DNA of 64,000 bases from Rehmannia glutinosa (lineage: Eukaryota > Streptophyta > Magnoliopsida > Lamiales > Orobanchaceae), in contig CM071935.1 of assembly GCA_016081115.2 (NCBI GenBank), positions 20,192,653 through 20,256,652 of the forward strand. The letters are read 5' to 3'. Every line of letters starts with the position of its first letter. The first letter of the stretch is position 1. This document shows, in pieces, positions 52,808-63,707 of this stretch. The notes beneath the pieces are model-generated. The model was not told the DNA's origin, did not search any database, and saw nothing but the letters and a program-made list of their open reading frames with translations. The position numbers and the translations under genes are program-made.

Positions 52808-53635
52808 TGTTGGATATCTATCTGCCTCAATAGATTGATACACGAAGTACCAAACAGCGAATTACAGACTCAATAAGCCTATTATACAAGTTTATACTCT
52901 AGAAACTTTGCAAGAATTAAAGTACAAGAGATAAACAGAAGGTTACAAAGTAAATGAAAGATAACAGAAAATAATATGAGGGATAAAACCCTAAAACCGA
53001 AATATAGAATAGATTTCGGCTTAGGACCAGTTTTCCCAAAGAACCACCACGGTAAGTCACCAAAGAAATCCGCAGAACCACAAAGACAGAAACGGACCAC
53101 AAAGCCTTGCCCTAAACCTCACAAAGAACCCAGATCCACACCTAGAGACCCGAGGAAAAGCCCGAATCACCAAACCCTAGTTTTTCCCAGAAACCCTAGT
53201 TTTGACCCCAACCAGTTCGTCCACAAAGGAGGTGAACTAGAATTGAAGAATCACTCAAGGATGTCAAAACACTCAAGATTTCACAGAAATTCCGATGAGA
53301 GATCGGATTTCACAGAGAAGATAACCCCAGGAAGATTCGAGAGAGTATAGAGCGAGAGAGAGATGAGAGAGAGTGAAAAGCTACAGAATGAGAATTAGGG
53401 TTCGGATAAAACCTTTTAATAGTCCAGATAAATGGCCACGATCAAGAGTCAATATCCAACGGCTCAGATTGCACAAGAGGATCCGCGGACTATTAAACGG
53501 GTACCGCAACCCGAACTCACAACCCGTGTATCTCAATGGGTGTAGGAAATGGGCTTGGAGGCTATTGGGCTGCATTTGGGCCAAACATAAGACATGGGCC
53601 AAGCACTAAGAAGCTAATGGGCCAATTACTCAACA
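52808..53635 (-). repeat. 5' LTR (right) of the Tork-like element
   Basis: 828 bp; the longer and probably ancestral form. A GA-rich tract (GAGAGAGAGATGAGAGAGAG) lies at about 53354-53376. Confidence 0.9.
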
Positions 53636-53640
53636 CATCA
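53636..53640. repeat. Target site duplication CATCA, right
   Basis: Same as 47164-47168. Confidence 0.88.
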
Positions 53641-53982
53641 CATAACATAGGACTTGTTTTTATACATGAAAAAATTTAGTGGTGTTACCATTGGCTGGAA
53701 ATTTATTCTACTTTTTATCTGTAGAACTTTAAAATTTAAAAAGACCAGACCACCATCATTTCACCTTTCCAGTGAACCCATCCACGCCCAACCAAAAAAA
53801 AAATAAAGAAACTAAATTTTTTGAAGCGGAAAAAGAATAGGCAGCAAAGGAAAGCAAAAGAACAAGAAAAAATAAAAATAAAACAGTGGGTAGGGAAAAA
53901 GAGAAAACACAAATAAGTCAAGTTTTCAACTCAAATTTTCAAAGCATGTGGAAAATAGCTTATAAGTTATAATCAAACTCAC
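53641..53982. other. Intergenic DNA
   Basis: The text around 53780-53900 is purine-rich (AAAGAAACTA, GGAAAGCAAAAGAACAAG) without ORF or repeat structure. Confidence 0.5.
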
Positions 53983-54144
53983 TGTTAGATGATAGCTGTG
54001 TTATTATGTTAGTCAATTGAGTTGTTATGTTAGTTAGATTTCTGTTACAATGTTAGTTAGAATTCTGTTACAATGTTAGTTGTAGTATAATCCATAAATA
54101 CACTCAACTGTAACTCATTTGATCAATCTATGAAATACAACCTT
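53983..54144 (+). repeat. Truncated copia LTR (5' part)
   Basis: TGTTAGATGATAG opens a stretch with repeated ATGTTAGTTAGA and TTCTGTTACAATGTTAG words, a TATA region (GTATAATCCATAAATAC) and CTGTAACTCATTTGATCAATCTATGAAATACAA, the usual layout of a short copia LTR near its promoter and transcript start. It breaks off exactly where the gypsy LTR begins at 54145. The remainder must lie beyond the window. Confidence 0.5.
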
Positions 54145-55591
54145 TGTTCGTGAAATTCTTACCGCAAGCGTACGGTTTCAAGTTTTAGTATAGTTTTGAA
54201 AGTGGGGGTTATCATCTCCACATGAATTGTTATCGAATTTTATACTAAGTACTACAATTAAAATAACTTAATTCTATCTAGAAATCGAAAAGAGATGAGT
54301 TTTTATTAAATTAAAAATAAAACTAAAATTAAACTAACAATTGGTTCAGACAATTAATCAAACACTTAAGATATGAATTCTAGAGGGTTGATTTCACCTA
54401 GTTATCCCCTATGTTCTCAATCCAGTTCATTAATCACAAATTATTAATCTATAAGCCAATATTCCTACCGGTTATCACTTCCTCTCTCGAGTGCCAAGTG
54501 ATTCTATGTTCCAGTCCTGATTTCGATATCTCTATAAAAATCATAAATTAAACCCTACTATGCTCGATGAATATTCTATCACAGGCTTCAAAAGATTCAT
54601 AAACCTCTCGGTTCTATGAAACCCTAGGTTGTGCTATTCCATGGTCAGGCGTTCAATTACCCCTCTCGAGTGTCAAATCAAACACGCCAAGCAATCTAAA
54701 CTATTGATCAGATAATTCAGATGCAATCGAATCAAATAACACAAATAGATTAGTTAATATGCGAATTTCATAAACTGGAAACCAAAACATAGGTTCAAAC
54801 GTAAGTTACATCAATCCCCTAAAACATTGGTTTAGCTCATAATGGATGTACAAAAACTCGTGAAGAAATAATTATACATCGATAGGGTTCAACAAAGATA
54901 GTAGAAAAATAATTCAAAATGATTAAAGGAGGAATCTTCTCTTTTTCCAGAAGATAGATGCCTTCGAATCTCATCCCGAACTCTTTCTCCTTGCTCGAAA
55001 TCGTCCCTTGTGCTCTCCCAAAATGTCCAACCCGTTTCGTACGCACCCTTTATGTATTTATAGGTCAAACCTCAAAAATCAGTCAAAAAGCCCACGAAGT
55101 AACATGGCCCATCGCTCAGCCCCTGTACGCGGCTGCAGTGCCTGCTGGCGCGCGTAGCAGTGCGCACTGAACACCCTCCTGTCGTTGGGTGCCGTGCGCT
55201 GCAGCCCTCCTAACAGGCGCTGCGGCGCGCACTAAAGACGTTCCTCGCTTGCCTGCTAGCGTGCTGTGGCGCTCTACCGATGGCGTTGCAGCGCTCCCCT
55301 GTCATGCACACTGTGCTGTTTTAACCCCCCACGTTGCGGCGGGGGGATTTTGGCACTGTGGCGCTCGTCCGTGTACCACAATTTTCCACTTTTCTTCATT
55401 CTAACTTGCGATTTTTCCTTTCCAACACGTTTTTTAGCGTTTTTGCTCAATTTCGGCTACCAAGACTTGTCCCAACTCTCAAACGACAACAAATAAAATG
55501 AACAAGACTCAAACAACTCTAAAAATACCCAAAAACAACGCAAAATCCTAGTCTAGAATACTCAATACATTGGTATAAAACCAATTTAACA
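54145..55591 (-). repeat. 3' LTR of the outer Athila/Tat-like element
   Basis: 1447 bp. On minus it starts TGTTAAATTGG and ends CCGTACGCTTGCGGTAAG...CGAACA, the same end as the inner element's LTR (CCGTACACTTGCGGTGAAG...CGAACA). TATAAATAC on minus at plus 55054-55062 is the likely promoter. A GC-rich region of GCGCGC/GCTGCAGCGC words lies at 55125-55350. Confidence 0.8.
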
Positions 55592-55606
55592 AATACCCCC
55601 AAACTT
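55592..55606 (-). other. Polypurine tract of the outer gypsy element
   Basis: Minus strand AAGTTTGGGGGTATT abuts the LTR; AGTTTGGGGGT is the typical Athila/Tat tract. Confidence 0.8.
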
Positions 55607-56929
55607 AGATGTTTGCTTGTCCTCAAGCATTTACAGACTCTATAAAATCAACAAACATGAAGGAAACAAAAATAAAGACGATTGACTCAATAGACTGACT
55701 GCGAAACTTCACAACCAAACTCATTCGTCAAATTTCGTTTCACCATCAATCAAGCACGCGTTTTCACAATGTGATCATGGAGGTGAATGCTCATGCCAAC
55801 TCCATTTTCATTATCCAGATAGATTCACATAATCAAGTGTTTTCAAGATAGTCCACATTCTGAATATAAAAATAAGATGCTTACCGGACTCCATAGGCTT
55901 GTCTTTCACACCAATCTCCACTAATGTAGGCTAATGTAACACAAGGATCATTAGGACTTTCAAGGCTTGTAATGTGGGCTTAGGGTAAGGTAGAAAAATA
56001 TAGGATTAAGTGGCTCAAATCACCCAAACACACAATTATCACTTCGAATCATCAAATCATCATTTAATAACTACCTTCCACTTTTTGATATCCCCAATGT
56101 TTATGAACCTTCAATCCCGCTGATTTTTCTCATTTTTTTTTCGAGAAACCCCCAAACTTATTCTTTTGCGTACATGGGGTTTCATTTCTTTTCTCGAGCA
56201 ACTTCATGCAATTAAACACATACCCTTCAAATCATACCCTCCTCAACCTTCAACATTTTTCTATACTTTATGTGTATGAGTGATGGGTAATTAGGATATT
56301 TACATTTAGGCTCTGGGTATTAGATTGGTTGCCAAATAAATGGGTTTATAAGGCTCAAAGGGGGATACTAGGGAAAGTATAATACAAAGGTAGGCATTTT
56401 AGGCTCTGGCTTGTTCAAAGATGGCCTAGATCACTTCCTTAATGTTAATTCACCTAGGATTTTGCCTCGACTAGTGATCAGACAAGTTCTAGAATTCGGT
56501 AGGTTCATACAAGAAACACTCAATTGCATAAATCATTCCCAAATAAATCAACAGAGTTAAGCACATAGATGGAATTAATGGAAAGAAGAATAAATCACAG
56601 TTCAAACACATGCTCTCTTGATTGTTTAACTCATATTTAACAATTAACTTAGTCATGTAATTTCACAGTTTTACAGACGACGCGACTCAACTCTAGACTC
56701 TTTTTTCCATTTTTTTGACTCAAGACTCGACTCGATAAATAAAAATGGAATAGACTACTACACCCCCCAAATTTAAAACGACATGGTTCCCATGGAGAAG
56801 TGATAAAAGTACTTTCCTGATAGCTGGGGACTAAGAATCCTCATCCGAGTCATGTGGCGGCATGTAGGTTACGGATCCAAGAGGCGGTGGTGTAGGGAAG
56901 GGAAACTGGGGGTATAACATTCCAACAAT
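55607..56929 (-). other. 3' spacer of the outer gypsy element
   Basis: No ORF. Several stretches resemble, in inverse orientation, the spacer of the inner element (for example TTCTAGAATTC at 56490 and GAATTCTAGAA at 60193; CCCCCAAACTT also at about 56150). Homologous non-coding spacers indicate related families. Confidence 0.55.
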
Positions 56930-58530
56930 TGTTTAGTGTGAGTTTTGCATGTATTTTAGGGCATATTTATGGCTATAATTGTTTATAAACATGCAACAAC
57001 TCATATGAAATGGTATATATTCGCTCTTTGTGGAAAAGGTATTACGATTTGCTCGTTTTGTAGGAATTTAACGATATTTGGAGTGATTTTGTGACAAATA
57101 CGAGCATTGCGACCTAGAAACATCAAGAATCGAGCTATTACACCCAATTGGAAGCCAATTATATTGAGTATAGAGTCATAGTAATCATTCGTTTGTCAAA
57201 AGAAGCATGGATGATCAACCAACGAGGGGATTTATCTCAAGGAACGTCCAAACGCGTCTAGAATTTCCAACACTGGCAGGGTTTAGTATTTTGGCCATAT
57301 CTCTCTCTACAAAATTGATATTGAGCTGATTCAAGTGGCTACGGAAAGCTAAGAGAGAGGGATACAACTCCTATGAAGACCCTATAAGCAAATTCGGCCG
57401 TTTGGGTGACGCACGGGCTGGTCGTGCTCTAGAGCACAACCCGTGCGCCTTTCAGCTATTTGACAATTTTTGCGGCACCCAGCACGGGCTGGGCGTGCTC
57501 TAGGTGCACGGCCCGTGCATATGTGCGGGAAAACAGAGTTTGACAGATTTCCAACTAGGTTTTTACCTAAAACGAAGTATAAATAGAGACGGGGCGGCCA
57601 CAAACGAAGGAACGCTGATTTTTACCCTAGAAACCAGAGAAAAGAGCAATTTTCCACCAGAGAATTGGATAGATTGATTAAGACCGCAACCACACTGTCG
57701 AGGATTGAAGATAGATCGAGAGATCGTCATCATCCCCGAGTTCACTCATTCCATAGTATCATTATTTTCAATTAGTTTAGACATGAACTTTAATAATTTA
57801 TCTATGGATTATTTCTTTTCTATGTCTGGCTAAACACTTTGTGATTCCCGGGTTTGGAAGTAGATTAATGGATACTTTTGTTTGATTATTCATTGCAATC
57901 AAAGTTAATATTTTCCAACCCTATTCAAGTACTTTGCTTTAATTCTTGTTTTATCAAAAAGCTATTGGTTTAGCTTGTTTTGATATATTGATTCATAATT
58001 CGAACAGATGAGTTTCAATATTAGATCTATGAGTACTTGACATGAATATCTTGCATGATTGATATGTCTGTGAATATTCGTGAGGCCTTTTAATCTTTTG
58101 ATCTCTTGGGAGTTGGATATCTCATATTGAGTAGAGATGCTAGCATAGATATTTCAATCAACGCTTTTACATGCATCTCGAGAGAGAGGGATAATTACTT
58201 TTGTGATTGGTCTATAGAGAAGAATACATTTAACTTTGGTTTGATTAATATAATAATAAAAGGGGATATTAACTGAAACCACAACCCAGTAATCCATTCT
58301 TTCATACTTGATCTTTTAATCCACTCTTTGCTTTGTTATTCTACGATAATTTCTGCTTTAGTATTAATAAAATCAATCCATCTCAATTTCGATAGTCTAG
58401 ATAAAAATAAGGCTATTATAATCTAGTAATTGGTACATTAATTTATTAGTGCCTGTGGATTCGACTTTGCTAACCATATTCTATAAACTGCACCGTACAC
58501 TTGCGGTGAAGCCAAAAAATAAGGCGAACA
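56930..58530 (+). repeat. 5' LTR of the inner Athila-like element (1601 bp)
   Basis: Near-identical to 61178-62778. TATAAATAG at 57578-57586. Just upstream, 57410-57525 holds CACGGGCTGG.CGTGCTCTA twice, with GCCCGTGC/CCCGTGCG counterparts: an inverted-repeat cluster. Confidence 0.9.
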
Positions 58531-58536
58531 AGTTTT

Positions 58537-58548
58537 TGGCGCCGTTGC
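58537..58548 (+). other. Primer binding site of the inner element
   Basis: TGGCGCCGTTGC in the context TTTTTGGCGCCGTTGCAGGGGA, the standard Athila/Tat primer site (Asp-tRNA type). Confidence 0.85.
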
Positions 58549-58703
58549 AGGGGACTAATTAAATATTTAGTACTAATATTGCGATAAATAGAATTATTTT
58601 TAATTTAGACATTTTTTTCTTTTTATTTGTTGTTTAATTCTACTCCTGTGGTATTTGATTTGTTTCTTTGGGTTGTTCAGGTAGTGCACGAAGACCCGCT
58701 CTG

Positions 58704-59162
58704 ATGGAGGAAGCCAATTATTTCAATAACTGGAATTTCTACAATTACTAGAATAATCGTACTCCTACGTACTATTCTCCAGAGGCAAAGCCATCTATGG
58801 AGGACGTCATCACCGCATTTATGAATGAAACAAGGAACCGGTTCAACAAACATGAGGCTAAGCTAGACAAAATTGAGGCACATGTCGCACAATTGGCTAA
58901 CACTCTGGGCACACAATTGGAAAATCTTGGAACCCAGATTAGCCAATTAGCCACGATCGTTGGTGGACAACATCAAAAGGGCCAGTTTCCAAGCAACACT
59001 GAAGTCAGCCCGAAGGAACAATGTAGTGTCATTCATCTAAGGAGTGGTACCGAACACGAGGAGCCGGAGATCCTGGAAAAGCAAGAAAATTCGGAACCAA
59101 ACACGGACTGTGTGTCTATGCACTTTCAACCCGTGTGTGGTACCGAAAAGGAGCAAAAATAG
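58704..59162 (+). pseudogene. gag: Gag C-terminal fragment of the inner Athila-like element
   Basis: From ATG 58704 the frame reads MEEANYFNNWNFYNY, a TAG stop at 58749-58751, then continues to 59162. SMEDVITAFMNETRNRFNKH starts a coiled-coil stretch (LDKIEAHVAQLANTLGTQLENL) followed by GTQISQLA, QFPSNTEVSPKEQC and VIHLRSG, the signature at the Gag/protease junction of Athila and Tat elements (QLA....G.LPSNTE.NP....AI.LRSG). The capsid part and everything from protease on is missing. Confidence 0.8.
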
Positions 59163-59204
59163 GACAAGGAACACACGAACCGTGCGTGTACGCCCGGGCA
59201 GCAC

Positions 59205-59420
59205 GTGCGAGATGCAATAAGAGAACTATTCCAGAATGAGATGAGCACAAACTATACGCACGCGCACGGACAACATGCACATAACTCAAATCAAAAAGTT
59301 CTAACACCAGGACTCCAATCCTTACTTGGAAATCCCAAGTATGCAATATTAGGTGCAAACAATGCAAATTTGGCACTTGACCATGACCCAAAGCAGCTAA
59401 TATATGCATTCAAATGAGGC
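59205..59420 (+). other. Unassigned short ORF after the Gag fragment
   Basis: 70 codons (MRDAIRELFQNEMSTNY...), no recognised motif. Its context suggests remnant of the pol region. GC-rich words CACGGG/CCGTGCG recur here as in the LTR. Confidence 0.25.
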
Positions 59421-59473
59421 ACAAATTCATGAGAGTTACAAGCGTCAAGCTATAGACGTTAAATGAAGCGCTT

Positions 59474-59491
59474 GTTGGGAGGCAACCCAAC
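59474..59491 (+). other. Conserved hairpin at the former end of pol
   Basis: GTTGGGAGGCAACCCAAC, in the context AAGCGCTTGTTGGGAGGC: a 7 bp stem, 4-base loop. I recognise this string from the region just after pol in Athila-type elements. Confidence 0.6.
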
Positions 59492-59499
59492 GGTTTGCT

Positions 59500-61164
59500 G
59501 TTTTATTTCTTCCCATGTTTTCTTCCCTTTGCTTGGTTAGGATTTATTATTGCTTTCATAAGTTAGGATTTTTTTGCTTTCCCTAAAAAAAAAAATTGAA
59601 AAAGGGCTTTCGCAGGGACACACGGAAAGCCCGTGCGCATAGGCACGGCCCGTGCGTCAGTTCGCTGAAGCATTATTAGGTCACGAATTCAGGTATGCAT
59701 TCTCAACCACACTTTCTTTATTGAAATTCTATATTTCCTTGTATGCGATATAATTTCATTCAAGTTTGGGGGTGGAGATAGTTATTTTGAGTTGAAGGGT
59801 GTGGCGAAAAAAAAAAGAAAAAAAAATTGCATTCATATAGTCGCATTTAGATCATATAGGTTGCATTGCATTAGATGCTTATTTATGATTTTACCACGTT
59901 TATTGCTTTAGCACGTTTACTGTTTTCTTAGGTTTTAGGGAGTGAGTTGACCGCTATTGTGTGCTTGTTGTGATCTTGGGAGCATTCGTTGAACAGTTTG
60001 TATTGTTTTGAATTGGGTGTTGAGCGTGAGTTGATCGGGTCGAGAATACATGATATGGAGCATGTGAATATTGAAATCATGGTTGATATACTTTGAATTA
60101 TGCACTTACAGGCCTGTGAGCTTTTTGATCCTTTACTGCTTTCATATTATGCAGTCTTGTTTGTTGATTTAGTGTGTCATTCATGTTGATTGAATTCTAG
60201 AACTTGCTTTGGTATCTCCGTCAAAGTCACATGTTGTATGCAGTTTATGAAAATAACTTTAGGCCATTTTTGTTAAGCCTTTTTGCCAACCTTATGATAT
60301 TTGATTTCCCTAGTTAGCCAATTTGAGCCTATTGCCTGATTTTTTTATAGCCATAATTCAAGCCTTAAGCCTTAACTTGATATATCTGTTACCCTAGGCT
60401 TGAGCGTATAGCATTGAGTAAAGGGAATGAATAAAGGGTTGAATGAAAGGGTATCGAGAAGTTAGAAAATTGTGTATATGTTGGGTGATTGGGAATAAAG
60501 GAAGAAAATGAGGAGAAGGAAGAATACTCACAAAAAGTCGGGAAAAAAAAAAAACACGACTGCAAAAGTGAGTTGGCTATAAAAGAACATATAGGCTGAA
60601 AATTGTGATGTAAGGCGTAGGAGAATAAATTGTATGAAAAAGAAGGGAGAAATAGAGATGTGATAGAATAAAAGGTGATTGGGGGTACATAGTTGATTTG
60701 AATAAGAATAATTGTTTGAGAAAAATAATGTGCTTACCAATCTATACGCTTGAGTTTGAGTCACTTTATCCATATTTCCTTACCTTAACCAAAGAGCCTT
60801 CATTACAACCATAAACAAAGTCCTTTCTGATTTGTGAATTGCATACAATCAAGTGGCGGAGATGTGAGACGATTTGCAAGCATATGGTAATTCTTCAACA
60901 TTGATATGACTTGAGTGAATACACGTCCCTTATTATCCTAGTGAGTAGAGTATACACTTTATCCATGTGAGGCGTGATTTGAAGTATTTGCCATGATTTT
61001 TGATAGATTTGTGCTCCGTGTTAGATATTTGAAACTTGGTTGGTTTGTGCTTGATGTCTATGGATAAACGACATGAATTGTGATGCGGTGTTCTTGAGTT
61101 ACTCTTCTTTAACCCATTTGTGTTTTCTTATTTATAAAGTATTGACCGGGACTGTCAACAGTTT
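59500..61164 (+). other. 3' spacer of the inner element
   Basis: No ORF with protein character. Contains an internal purine tract at about 59763 and A-rich runs near 59805 and 60545. Confidence 0.6.
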
Positions 61165-61177
61165 AAGTTTGGGGGTT
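61165..61177 (+). other. Polypurine tract of the inner element
   Basis: AAGTTTGGGGGTT directly before the 3' LTR. A second AAGTTTGGGGGTGGAG at about 59763 may be an additional or relic tract. Confidence 0.8.
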
Positions 61178-62778
61178 TGTTTAGTGTGAGTTTTGCATGT
61201 ATTTTAGGGCATATTTATGGCTATAATTGTTTAAAAACATGAAGTAACTCATATGAAATGGTATATATTCGCTCTTTGTGGAAAAGTTATTACGATTTGC
61301 TCGTTTTGTAGGAATTTAACGATATTTGGAGTGATTTTGTGACAAATACGAGCATTGTGACCTAGAAACATCAATAATCGAGCTATTACACCCAATTGGA
61401 AGCCAATTATATTGAGTCTAGAGTCATAGTAATGATTCGTGTGTCAAAAGAAGCATGGATGATCAAACAACGAGGGGATTTATCTCAAGGAACGTCCAAA
61501 CGCGTCTGGAATTTCCAGCACTGGCAGGGTTTAGTATTTTGGCCATATCTCTCTCTAAAAAATTAATATTGAGCTGATTCAAGTAGCTACGGAGAGCTAA
61601 GAGAGAGGGCTACAACTCTTATGAAGACCCCATAAGCAAATTCAGACGTTTGGGTGACGCACGGGCTGGTCGTGCTCTAGAGCACGGCTCGTGCTCCTTT
61701 CAGCTATTTGACAATTTCTGCGGCACCCAGCACGGGCTGGGCATGCTCTACGCACACGACCAGTGCGTCTGTGCGGGAAAACAGAGTTTGACAGATTTCC
61801 AACTAGGTTTTGACCTAAAACGAAGTATAAATAGAGACGGGGCGGCCACAAATGAAGGAACGCTGATTTTTGCCCTAGAAACCAGAGAAAAGAGCAATTT
61901 TCCACCAGAGAATTGGAGAGATTGATTAAGACCGCAACCACACCTTCGAGAATTGAAGATAGATCGAGATATCCTCATCATCCCCGAGTTCACTCATTTC
62001 ATAGTATCATTAGTTTCAATTAGTTTGGACATGAACTTAAATAATTTGTCTATGGATTATTTCTTTTCTATGTCTGACTAAACACTTTGTGATTCCCGGG
62101 TTTGGGAGTAGGTTAATGGATACTTTTGTTTGATGATTCATTGCAATCAAAGTTAATGTTTTCCAACCCTATTCAAGTACTTTGCTTTAATTCTTGTTTT
62201 ATCAAAAAGCTAATGGTTTAACTTGTTTTGATATATTGATTCATAATTCGAACAGATGAGTTTCAATATTAGATCTATGAGTACTTGACATGAATAGCTT
62301 GCATGATTGAGAAGTCTGTGAATATTCGTGAGGCCTTTTAATCTTTTGATCTTTTGGGAGTTGGGTATCTCATATTGAGTAGAGATTCTAGCATAGATAT
62401 TCCAATCAACGCTTTTACATGCATCTTGAGAGAGAGGGTAAATTACTTTTGTGATTGGTCTATAGAGAAGAATATGTTTAACTTTGGTTTGATTAATCTA
62501 ATAATAAAAGGGGATATTAACTGAAACCACAACCCAGGAATCCATTCTTTCATACTTGATCTTTTAATCCACTTTTTGTTTTGTTATTCTAGGATAATTT
62601 CTGCTTTAGTATTAATAAAATCAATCCATCTTAATTTCGATAGTCTAGATAAAAATAAGGCTATTATAATCCAGTAATTAGTACATTAATTTATTAGTTC
62701 CTGTGGATTCGACCTTGCTAACCATATTCTATAAACAGCACCGTACATTTGCGGTGAAGCTAAAAAATAAGGCGAACT
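61178..62778 (+). repeat. 3' LTR of the inner Athila-like element (1601 bp)
   Basis: TATAAATAG at 61826-61834 and the CACGGGCTGG cluster at 61660-61770. The last base is T where the 5' LTR has A. Confidence 0.9.
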
Positions 62779-62811
62779 GCAATCTGTGCAAGGACTCGGT
62801 CGCGCTCATTC

Positions 62812-63707
62812 TCATATTCTTGTCGTTGAATTCATTAGCACTGCTCTTCCTGAAAACCCACGGCTAAGCGATGATGTGCTTGCCGCAACTCCCGCAACGT
62901 AGTACTTATGCATTGGGTTGGTCTGAAGTGCAAAAGGGTGGGACCGCTTGGCAGCCGAAGAGGAAGTACCCTCTACATGAGGGTAATGGGGTGGTGCGTC
63001 GGTAGCGACAGCAGCGGGAGGCGCGTGATTAGGGTCTATAATGTATCCCTCGCCCCGAGGATCAGGGACACCATCAGTAGTATCCTCATAAGCTGCAATG
63101 GTACTCGAATCAATTGGCACCATAGGGCGCTCTAAGGGCTCATTCTGCTCCAAAACAATACCCTCGGCCAAGGCAAAGCCACAAATCAATTCTGGCATAC
63201 ACATGACCCTGTACTCCGTTGGAGAGCAGCCTGATGAATATAGGTAGCAATAATAACGACGGCAGAGGGCCTAGACAATTGTATCAAGATCTGTGTCGCC
63301 GGCAAGAAAGTTTGTGTACTGGTTATGATCAACCTCGGGTAAAGAATAGTACTCGAGAATGGCCTCATGGGTGCAAGAGATTCGCTCTCCACGTAGGTAT
63401 ACATTTGACGGGTCCTCATTAGGGTCATTAGCATTGGCGTAAAATTCCTTGACAAGTAGCGGTGCGAAGGTGGGGGTGGTGCACATAGCTTTGCCACTGG
63501 CGCTCCTAGATCATGCGATGGAGATGACCATCCTGTGGTCCCGGTTGGAACCCCCGCTCGGCATTGATCCGCCGAGTAATTAATTTGCCAAAATATTTGT
63601 TTTGGGTTGCTTCGCTAACAAATCTGTCTGTGTCGTAGTTCGCCGAGGTGGATGCCTTTTGTTTGCCCTTACCCTTCCTAGTCCTTCCCATGACGATCAC
63701 CTAGCAA
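62812..63707 (-). pseudogene. Plant-transposon-protein-type ORF of the outer gypsy element (broken)
   Basis: Three minus frames in series. 63700-63506: MGRTRKGKGKQKASTS, then FVSEATQNKYFGKLITRR and ERGFQPG. 63486-63271: VKEFYANANDPNED, VYLRGERISCTHEAILEYYSLPE. 63204-62812: FALAEGIVLEQNEPLERP and a low-complexity Pro/Ala/Ser tail. The order (Y..LL.....ERGF, EFYAN, V.VRG..I.....I...Y.LP) is that of the plant transposon protein domain found in many uncharacterised plant proteins beside gypsy elements. A splice-like TTTGCTAGGTG precedes the start. Function unknown. At least two frameshifts. Confidence 0.6.

Larger units (their letters stand above)
47169..53635 (-). mobile_element. Tork-like Ty1/copia element
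   Basis: 6467 bp, flanked by CATCA (47164-47168 and 53636-53640). LTRs at 47169-47931 and 52808-53635 begin TGTTGG and end CTCAACA. On minus the primer site (initiator-Met) follows the right LTR and a purine tract precedes the left LTR. Gag and pol (PR, IN, RT, RNase H) lie in copia order on minus. A few frame breaks and one RT deletion make it non-autonomous. The lineage is an inference from the Gag opening (FNGKSDFSIWQQKM) and protease context. Confidence 0.92.
56930..62778 (+). mobile_element. Inner Athila-like gypsy element lacking pol
   Basis: LTRs 56930-58530 and 61178-62778 (start TGTTTAGTGTGAG, end AAGGCGAAC plus CA-type end). The primer site TGGCGCCGTTGC and the polypurine tract AAGTTTGGGGGTT place it on +. 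Flanks ACAAT (56925-56929) and GCAAT (62779-62783) are an imperfect duplication. Only 2.65 kb lies between the LTRs: a Gag C-terminal ORF, a hairpin typical of the end of Athila pol, and a spacer. RT, RNase H and integrase are absent, so it can only move in trans. Confidence 0.88.

Noticed and set aside
54958..55496. Alanine/cysteine-rich open frames in the outer gypsy LTR
   Set aside because: A product of the GC-rich block in the LTR; several frames are open at once and none has protein character.
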